DNA of 12,719 bases from Nitriliruptorales bacterium. Lineage in GTDB: Bacteria > Actinomycetota > Nitriliruptoria > Euzebyales > Egibacteraceae. Of this stretch, positions 7,141-12,719 are shown in pieces (positions within the stretch are counted from its first letter, which is position 1; every line of letters begins with the position of its first letter). The stretch covers positions 1 to 12,719 of the forward strand of contig SLNF01000348.1 of the NCBI GenBank assembly GCA_007133145.1, given 5' to 3'. Position numbers and translations under genes: made by a program. Under the pieces are notes generated by a model, which worked only from the letters and a program-made list of their open reading frames with translations, made no database searches and had not been told where the DNA came from.

Positions 7141-8786
7141 GGTGCTCGGAGCACCCGCCACCGCCCCGACCCCGAGCCCCCGGCACGACGGGCGCCGGCC
7201 CGGCGCCTGGCGGCTCGTGGGCGCCCAGGTCGCCCACGCCTCCCGCGAGGCGGTGCGCACGCCCGCCTCCCTGCTCGTGAGCCTCGTGCTGCCCGTGCTG
7301 TTCCTCGTCATGTCCGGACTCGTGGTGGGTGCGAGCCCGCTCGACGGCGCCGCCGCAGACCCCACGATCCAGCGCCTCGTCCCCGGCGCTGCGGTCTTCG
7401 CCGTGGCCATGGCCGCCTTCGTGATGCTCGCCTTCGGTGTGGCCGTCGCCGTCGAGCAGGGGGGTGCTCAAGCGCCTGCGCGGCACCCCGCTGCCGATGT
7501 GGGCCCACCTCGCCGGCCGTGCCGGGGCGGCGGCGTGGGTCGCGGTGCTCGGCACCACGGTGATGCTGGTCGTGGGCGTGCTCGCCTACGGGCTCGAGCT
7601 CGACCCCGTGCGGTTGCCGTCGCTGCTGGCGGCCCTGGTCGTCGTCATCGCCACCTTCGCCTCGCTCGGCTTCGCGGTGGCGGCGCTGGCCCGCTCCAGC
7701 CAGGCCGTGTTGAGCACGACCATGGGTGCCGTGGTGCTGCTCAGCTTCGTCTCCGAGGTGTTCGCCTTCGAGGGCGAGCTGCCACGGTGGGCCGAGGTGA
7801 CCGGCCTGCTCTTCCCGCTGCGCCACGCCGTCGAGGCGCTCGCGCTCCCGCTCGCCGTGGACGCGACCGGGACCGGGCTCGCGTGGGGCAGCCTCGCCGC
7901 GCTGGTCGGCTGGGCGGTGCTCGGCGGGCTGATCGCCACCCGGGCACTCGGGCGCGAGCGGGCCGTGGCCGCCGGCAGGGTGAGCCGCGGGGCGGCGACG
8001 GCAACTGCCGGCGCAGAGCGCAGCGCGCTGCGCTTCGGCGGCCCGAGCGGCCCCGGACTGGTGTGGGGCCAGCTGCGTCACGCCAACCGGTCGGTGTGGC
8101 GCGAGCCCGTCTACGCCTTCTTCGCCCTGGCCTTCCCCTCGCTGTTCGTGGTGCTGCTGCCGCTGGTGATCGGCGATCCCGTGGTCGACGGGTTCGCGTT
8201 CTCGGTGTGGATGACCACCGGCATGCCGGTGTTCGGGCTGGCGCTGATCGCCTACGTGACCCTGCCCGAGACCGTCGCCACCGCCCGCGACCAGGGCGTC
8301 CTCAAGCGGCTGCGCGGCACCCCGGTGCCGGCCTGGGCCTACCTCGCCGGGCGGATCGTCTCGACCTTCTGGGTCGTGGCGCTGGCGGTCGCGATCGTGC
8401 TGCTGCTCGGGTGGCTCGTCCACGACGTGACTCCGGTCGCGACCGGCTGGCCGCCGCTGCTGGTCACCCTCGCGCTCGGCACCGCCTGCCTCGGCGCGCT
8501 CGGGCTGGCCGTCGCCTCGCTGGTCCCCGACGCGGACGCGGTGCCGGGCATCACCCTGGCCACCTTCATGCCGTTGGCGTTCCTCTCCGGGGTCTTCCCC
8601 CTCGCCGAGGTGCTCCCCGAGGTGGTCGCCGACCTCGCCGGGGTGCTGCCGCTGGCCCCGCTCATCGACGCGACGCGAGCCGCCTTCCTCGACGGCCTCT
8701 GGGCGGGTCGCGAGCTTGCGATCGTCGCCTCCTGGGCGGCCCTCGGCGCAGTGCTCGCCGTATGGCGGTTCCGCTGGGAGCCCTGA
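7133..8786 (+). CDS. ABC-2 exporter permease, two fused half-transporters, frameshifted in a G-run
   Basis: The start at GTG 7133 overlaps the ATPase stop by 8 bases. Residues 1-109 read in one frame up to VAVEQ, then a run of six G (7459-7464) shifts the frame. With five G the reading continues GVLKRLRGTPLPMW and stays open to TGA at 8784-8786, giving 550 residues. The chain has about twelve membrane helices in two similar halves. Each half carries the same cytoplasmic motif: GVLKRLRGTPLPMWAHLAGR at 110-129 and GVLKRLRGTPVPAWAYLAGR at 388-407. ABC-2 permeases usually have six helices and pair as dimers, so here both halves sit in one chain, joined by a polar alanine-rich linker (about 273-300). 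The substrate is unknown; drugs, peptides or lipids are typical. If the extra G is real, only a 5'-truncated product could arise downstream. Confidence 0.87.
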
Positions 8787-8801
8787 GGGCGCCGACGATC
8801 C

Positions 8802-8825
8802 GGCCCTGCCGGAGAGCGGGCCTTT
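8802..8825 (+). terminator. Possible terminator after the exporter operon
   Basis: GGCCCTGC (8802-8809) can pair with GCGGGCC (8816-8822) around a 6-base loop with one bulged T, followed by TTT. It begins 16 bases past the permease stop. The T-run is short, so factor-independent termination is only plausible. The remaining bases to 8978 hold no gene that I can support. Confidence 0.35.
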
Positions 8826-8978
8826 GGCCGCCCTGGGCCAGGCCGTTGGCCTCCGGCGCCGTTGCCGGACAGGCGGGATCATGACGGCCGCGTCGCGGTC
8901 GTCGCACGCTCGTCCCGGCAGGCACGGCTGGAGGCAGACGCTCCGCCGTCCCGCCTCGTCCTTGAGGAGGTCGGCAGG

Positions 8979-10262
8979 ATGCCCGAGGCCGGTGGGGTGC
9001 AGGACGCTGGGCGCGGTGAGGCGCGTCGGGGCGGGGTGGTCGCGCCGACGTCGCCGGCTCAGCGCGAGCCGGTGCTCGACGTCCTGCGGGGCGTGGCGCT
9101 GCTGGGGATCCTGCTCATCAACATCGAGTACATGCGCGGCAGCGGCTTCTACGCCGCGTTCGTGGGTGAGGCCCCGGCGGTCTCGGCCGCCGACGAGGTC
9201 GTCCAGTTCGGGATGGGCTGGCTGGCGGCCGGCAAGTTCCTGTCGATGTTCGCGATCCTCTTCGGGATCGGCGCGGCCATCATCGCCGAGCGGGCGGTGC
9301 GCGCCGGGCGGTCGCCGCGGCGCCTGCTCGCGCGCCGCTACGGGATCCTCGTGGGTCTGGGCCTGGCGCACATGGTGTTGCTGTTCCCCGGCGACATCCT
9401 CTTCCTCTACGGGCTCACGGGGTTGGCCCTGCTCGCCTTCGTGAACGTGCGCGCCACGACCGCGCTGCGCTGGGGCACAGGCCTCGTCGTGGTGATGGCG
9501 CTGCTGTGGGCCGCAGGCACGGCACTGGCGGCCTTCGCCCCGCAGCCGCCGGAGGACCATCCCGCGGTCGTCGAGCAACAAGCGTTCTTCGCCGACCTGC
9601 AGGCGCAGGCCGTGGCCGCCTACACCGAGGGCTCCTACCTCGACGTCGTCGCGGCCAACGCCGTCGAGTCGTCTTTGCTGCAGACCGGCCAACTGGTGAT
9701 GATCCCGTGGGTGCTGGGGCTGTTCCTGCTCGGCTTCGCCGTCGGCCGCGCCGGCGTGGTCGCCGACCTCGCCGCCCACCGCCGGCTCCTGCGCCGCGTC
9801 GCGGTGTGGGGGCTCGGGCTCGGTCTGCCGGTCAACCTCGCCCTCGGCCCGATCGGGCCGCTGTGGGGCGGCGCGACGCTGCAGCAGGGCGCGGAGAACC
9901 CCGGCGTGCTCGTGGTCATCGCCGTCGTGCAACTGCTCGGCGCGCCGCTGCTCGCCTCGGGCTACCTCGCCGGGACGGCGCTGCTCGCGCTGCGCTTCGG
10001 TGCGCCACGGCGACTCGCCGCGGTCGGCCGCATGGCCTTGAGCGCCTACCTCGCCCAGAGCGTGATCGCGCTCGTGGTCTTCGCCGGCTTCGGGCTCTAC
10101 GAGACGCTCGGCAGCGCCTGGGCGCTGCTCGTCGTCGTGGGGATCTGGGCGCTGCTGCTCATCGCCTGCCCGCTATGGCTGCGCCGCTTCCGCTACGGGC
10201 CGGTCGAATGGCTGTGGCGCACCGCGACCTACGGCAAGCGCCAACCGCTCCGGGCCGACTGA
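8979..10262 (+). CDS. DUF418 (YeiB-type) membrane protein, 427 aa
   Basis: The family signatures are complete: LDVLRGVALLGILLINI at 33-49, KFLSMFAILFGIG at 86-98, RRYGILVGLGLAHMVLL at 119-135, GDILFLYGLTGLALL at 138-152, GRMALSAYLAQSVI at 350-363, and the C-terminal GPVEWLWRTATYG at 407-419. About ten helices are predicted by eye, with a long acidic loop at about 188-235 probably outside the membrane. Members are proposed to be transporters or acyl-transfer-related envelope proteins; no reaction is established. The ATG at 8979 is chosen over an in-frame upstream ATG (8862) because GAGGAGG (8964-8970) stands 8 bases before it and the intervening reading is not protein-like. It follows the exporter after 192 bp on the same strand and converges with the ABC1 kinase gene, 16 bp away. 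The frame is undamaged. Confidence 0.92.
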   Translation: MPEAGGVQDAGRGEARRGGVVAPTSPAQREPVLDVLRGVALLGILLINIEYMRGSGFYAAFVGEAPAVSAADEVVQFGMGWLAAGKFLSMFAILFGIGAAIIAERAVRAGRSPRRLLARRYGILVGLGLAHMVLLFPGDILFLYGLTGLALLAFVNVRATTALRWGTGLVVVMALLWAAGTALAAFAPQPPEDHPAVVEQQAFFADLQAQAVAAYTEGSYLDVVAANAVESSLLQTGQLVMIPWVLGLFLLGFAVGRAGVVADLAAHRRLLRRVAVWGLGLGLPVNLALGPIGPLWGGATLQQGAENPGVLVVIAVVQLLGAPLLASGYLAGTALLALRFGAPRRLAAVGRMALSAYLAQSVIALVVFAGFGLYETLGSAWALLVVVGIWALLLIACPLWLRRFRYGPVEWLWRTATYGKRQPLRAD

Positions 10263-10278
10263 GGACCCACGGCCCGTG

Positions 10279-12255
10279 TCACCGCGCGCGGGTCTCGGTG
10301 CGGAGCGCGTCGAGCAGCACGCGCAGCAGCAGGACGGTGCCGGCGAACAGCCCGAACCAGCCGAAGACCTCGAGCAGGCGCACGTCGGTACCGGCGAGGT
10401 CGGGACCGGCGTCGGTGCCGAGCATGAGCACCGACAGGAACCCGACCCCGAGCGAGAGGATGGCGAGCACGCCGCGGTTGAGCAGCCGCTCGATGACACC
10501 GACGTCGGCGGCGTCGGCGAACAGCCGCACCCGTGTGGTCAGCCCACCGTGCTCGAGTTGGGTGGCGATGCGGTCGAGGTGGCGGGGAGCGCGGCGCAGC
10601 AGCGGCCCGAGCTGCGCCCACTCGTGCTGGACGAACTCGCCAACGGAGCCCGGCGCCATCCGCTCACGCAACTCCTCGCCTCCGAGGTCGGCGACCTGCT
10701 CGATGAGCGGGTAGCCGGGCGAGAGGGTCTCGAGCGTGCCGGCGAGCGTCGCGAGCGCGCGGAACATCGTCGCCGCCTGCGACGGCAGGCGGATGCCGAG
10801 CCGGGTGGTCAGCCGCAGCAACTCGGTGAGCGCCTCGGCGGGCGGCAGACCAGGCCCGATGTTGGCAGCCATGTACTGCGCCAGCGCTCGCTCGATCTCC
10901 TCGGGCGGATGCGACGGGCCCACCGCGCCGACGGCGACGAGGGCCTCGTACAGCAATGTGGGCTGCTCCAGCTTGATCGCCAGCAGCATCTGGAACATCG
11001 AGGCGCGCTCGAAGGCGTCCAGCCGACCGGTGACGCCGAAGTCGATGAGCCCGAGGGCCCCGTCGGAGCCGAGCAGCACGTTGCCCGGGTGTGGGTCACC
11101 GTGGAAGCGCTGACCGGCGAGCATCGCGACGACCTGCGAGGCGCACAGGTCGTCGGCCAGCTCCCGGGCGTTGGCTGGCAGCTGGTCCCGCCCCAGCGCA
11201 GCCGAGAGCGTGGGGCCGTGCAGCCGCTGCATGACGAGCACCCGCTCGGTGGTGTACACCTCGACGACCTCAGGGACCCGCACCCGCGGGTGGGCGGCGG
11301 TCGCGGTGGCGATCTCGGCCGCGGCGCGGCCCTCGCGGCGGAAGTCCAACTCCGCGCGCAACGCCTCGGCGAACTCCCCGGCCAGACCCGTCACCTCGTA
11401 GGCGCGCCCCCAGACGGTGCGCCGCTCGGCGAGGCGCGCGAGCCACAGGACGATCGCAAGGTCGCGTTCGACGACCTCTTCGAGGCCGGGGCGGCGGATC
11501 TTCACGACCACCTCGCGCCCGTCGTGCAGCCGGCCGGCGTGCGCCTGAGCGATGGAGGCCGACCCCAGCGGCTCCCAGTCGATCTCGGCGAAGACCCCGC
11601 CGAGGTCACCGATCTCGGCGGCGATCGCCGCCTCCACCTCCACCCGCGACAGCGGCCGGGCAGCGGCGTGCAGCCTCCCGAGCTCGGCCAGCGCCTCCGA
11701 TGGGAGGAGGTCGGGCCGGGTGGCCAGCAGCTGGCCGAGCTTGACGAACATCCCGCCGGCGTCCTCCAGCGCCACCCGCACGCCCCGGGCGAGCTCGGCA
11801 GGGTCACGGCTCGAGACCTCCCCGCGCTTGAGGCCGAGCAGCGGCGCGAGACCGTGGCGGGCAGCGATGCGCGACACCGCCACCGCACGCAGCCCGATCC
11901 GCATCCGCCGGCGCAGCGCCCGCAGGGGCCGCGCCGGCCGCAGCGTCCGACTTCGAGGCGGCCGGGCGAACAGCAGCTCGAAGGCCACGACGACGACCAT
12001 CGTGGCCACCACCTGCAGCGGCAGTGCGAAGGCGAACAGCTCGCGAGCGGGCGGCGTCAACTCGCCAGGGTCCACCCCCGGTTCCCCGAGTCGGGACACG
12101 TCGACGAGCACGAGCCCTGCCAACGTCGCCCCGACCGTGAAGCCCACGAGCACCGCCGCGACCATCCTCCGCCACGTGAGCTCGCGCGCGCCGAGCAGCC
12201 CCCGCACCACCCAGGCGAAGACGGCGACGAGTGCGAGGTTGCCCAACAGCGCCAT
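10279..12255 (-). CDS. ABC1/UbiB (AarF) family kinase-like protein with extra N-terminal helices, 658 aa
   Basis: The atypical kinase core (about 150-480) has every ABC1 hallmark: KLGQ at 172-175, the alanine-rich loop GSASIAQAHAG at 231-241 replacing the usual P-loop, lysine K252 in VVVKIRRPG, the ExD pair E302/D304, HGDPHPGN at 385-392, and DFG at 405-407. Two C-terminal helices (about 594-614 and 626-648) are typical membrane anchors. Unusually, about 100 N-terminal residues add three more helices (about 3-20, 31-52 and 76-96), making the protein longer than the common 500-560 residues. UbiB proteins support ubiquinone synthesis and lipid or quinone handling; in a menaquinone-using actinobacterium the role is unclear. 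The ATG at 12255-12253 has GAGGGAG 6 bases upstream. It stands alone, convergent with the DUF418 gene. Confidence 0.92.
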   Translation of the reverse strand: MALLGNLALVAVFAWVVRGLLGARELTWRRMVAAVLVGFTVGATLAGLVLVDVSRLGEPGVDPGELTPPARELFAFALPLQVVATMVVVVAFELLFARPPRSRTLRPARPLRALRRRMRIGLRAVAVSRIAARHGLAPLLGLKRGEVSSRDPAELARGVRVALEDAGGMFVKLGQLLATRPDLLPSEALAELGRLHAAARPLSRVEVEAAIAAEIGDLGGVFAEIDWEPLGSASIAQAHAGRLHDGREVVVKIRRPGLEEVVERDLAIVLWLARLAERRTVWGRAYEVTGLAGEFAEALRAELDFRREGRAAAEIATATAAHPRVRVPEVVEVYTTERVLVMQRLHGPTLSAALGRDQLPANARELADDLCASQVVAMLAGQRFHGDPHPGNVLLGSDGALGLIDFGVTGRLDAFERASMFQMLLAIKLEQPTLLYEALVAVGAVGPSHPPEEIERALAQYMAANIGPGLPPAEALTELLRLTTRLGIRLPSQAATMFRALATLAGTLETLSPGYPLIEQVADLGGEELRERMAPGSVGEFVQHEWAQLGPLLRRAPRHLDRIATQLEHGGLTTRVRLFADAADVGVIERLLNRGVLAILSLGVGFLSVLMLGTDAGPDLAGTDVRLLEVFGWFGLFAGTVLLLRVLLDALRTETRAR

Positions 12256-12557
12256 CTACCGCTCCCTCGAACCGCGGCGAGCCCATTGGAGGCCCGCGGG
12301 GTTACGTGCCACCTCCGGGTCTGGGGTGCCGACAGCGTAGTGGTTGGCTGCATGCTCGGCGGGTGGGACGTCGCCGCCCTCTTCCGCCCGGACGTCGTCG
12401 GCGCTTCCGGATGGCCTCGCGCGCACGCTCGGTGAAGCCTCCTGAGGGCAGGACGGCGCGACCGGCGGAGGGCCCAGCGACCGCGGGCCTCTTGGCCATT
12501 CCGTCCAGCGTGTCGGGCAGGTTCGATGCCCTCGTCCCCCTGGGAGGTGCAACCGAG
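12256..12557. other. Divergent intergenic region upstream of the ABC1 kinase gene, about 300 bp
   Basis: The stretch separates the minus-strand ABC1 gene from the plus-strand gene at the window edge. I see no RNA gene, strong palindrome or convincing -35/-10 pair. From 12411 the plus strand is open in the frame of the edge gene, so part of it may be coding if that gene starts earlier. Minus-strand frames across it have no family likeness. Confidence 0.5.
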
Positions 12558-12719
12558 GTGCGGCCGACCGACGGTGAGTCCCACAGCGGCGCAACCGAGA
12601 TCGTCTGTCCGCTGTCGCTGCGGCTGGGCGTCGTCGCGGCCATGCTCAACTTCGAGTTCCCCGACCACCCGGTCTACGACGCCGCCGAGCTCCTGTGGTT
12701 CGACGACGCCGAGCGCGGA
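12558..12719 (+). CDS. Unrecognised protein, 5' part only (cut by window edge)
   Basis: A plus-strand frame runs off the end of the window. From about 12600 the codons end almost always in G or C and give IVCPLSLRLGVVAAMLNFEF followed by PDHPVYDAAELLWFDDAERG, which reads like a normal globular protein. The preferred start is GTG at 12558, with GGGAGG (12542-12547) 10 bases before it. An in-frame ATG at 12411 would add 49 residues, but that part has weaker codon bias and no clear ribosome site. A near-duplicate of 12 bases (GGTGCAACCGAG and GGCGCAACCGAG) puts GATE twice into the longer reading, which leaves the start open. No family is recognised from the 54 visible residues. Confidence 0.6.
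   Translation, partial: MRPTDGESHSGATEIVCPLSLRLGVVAAMLNFEFPDHPVYDAAELLWFDDAERG

Noticed and set aside
7451..7470. Programmed ribosomal frameshift at the G-run of the permease
   Set aside because: No downstream pseudoknot or stop-codon arrangement was evident, and the family is normally encoded in one frame. An extra G by error or mutation is simpler.
7308..9932. 874-codon minus-strand open frame opposite the exporter permease and DUF418 gene
   Set aside because: The translation is rich in His, Arg, Gln and Glu repeats, typical of the antisense of GC-rich membrane protein genes. The plus-strand genes are recognisable.
10263..10295. Shared bidirectional terminator between the convergent DUF418 and ABC1 genes
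   Set aside because: Only weak complementarity (GACCC...GGGTC with a long irregular loop) and no T-run were found; not enough to annotate.
10276..12435. 719-codon plus-strand open frame opposite the ABC1 kinase gene
   Set aside because: All ABC1 motifs lie on the minus strand; the plus reading is a compositional shadow.
1..12719. CRISPR array, tRNA, rRNA, riboswitch, attachment site
   Set aside because: No regularly spaced repeats, cloverleaf-like segments, conserved rRNA stretches or known aptamer cores were seen on either strand by eye.

Overview
The window is very GC-rich (about 70% or more by eye), with G/C-ending codons throughout the convincing genes and GTG starts beside ATG. No ribosomal RNA or marker gene is present. 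The gene content (paired bacterial PH-domain membrane proteins, DUF418 protein, ABC-2 exporter, UbiB/ABC1 kinase, a pRiA4b ORF-3 type protein beside a SWIM-type protein) fits a high-GC actinobacterium. That assignment is inference, and the genus cannot be named.

Layout. 1-662: a possible 3' end of an upstream gene, a 70-residue cysteine-rich protein on the minus strand, and a divergent control region with a perfect 15-bp palindrome. 663-2087: an intact pRiA4b ORF-3 family protein. 2084-2530: a SWIM zinc-finger gene overlapping it, broken by two frameshifts and lacking two zinc ligands. 2687-2962: a small glycine-rich membrane protein. 3080-3605 (minus): a remnant of a PEP-utilising-enzyme swivel domain scattered over three frames. 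3715-5896 (minus): two overlapping bacterial PH-domain membrane proteins (YdbS/YdbT type). 6225-8786 (plus): an ABC exporter made of an ATPase and a permease in which two half-transporters are fused. Both exporter genes carry frameshifts as read. 8979-10262: a DUF418 (YeiB-type) membrane protein. 10279-12255 (minus): an ABC1/UbiB kinase-like protein with extra N-terminal membrane helices. 12558 to the edge: the start of an unrecognised gene.

How the genes relate. Most of the content concerns the cell envelope: PH-domain pair, exporter, DUF418 protein, membrane-anchored ABC1 kinase. The PH pair and the exporter are divergently transcribed from one 328-bp region and could share control. In Bacillus the PH pair is linked to defence against membrane-active peptides, so an envelope-stress role is a reasonable guess but is not shown here.

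The strongest anomaly is that four genes between 2.0 and 7.5 kb have reading-frame damage while their neighbours are clean. This may be real gene decay, or indel errors in the assembly (one site is a 6-G run, another a 5-bp tandem duplication). I found no CRISPR array, rRNA, tRNA, transposase, attachment site or clearly new multi-gene system.
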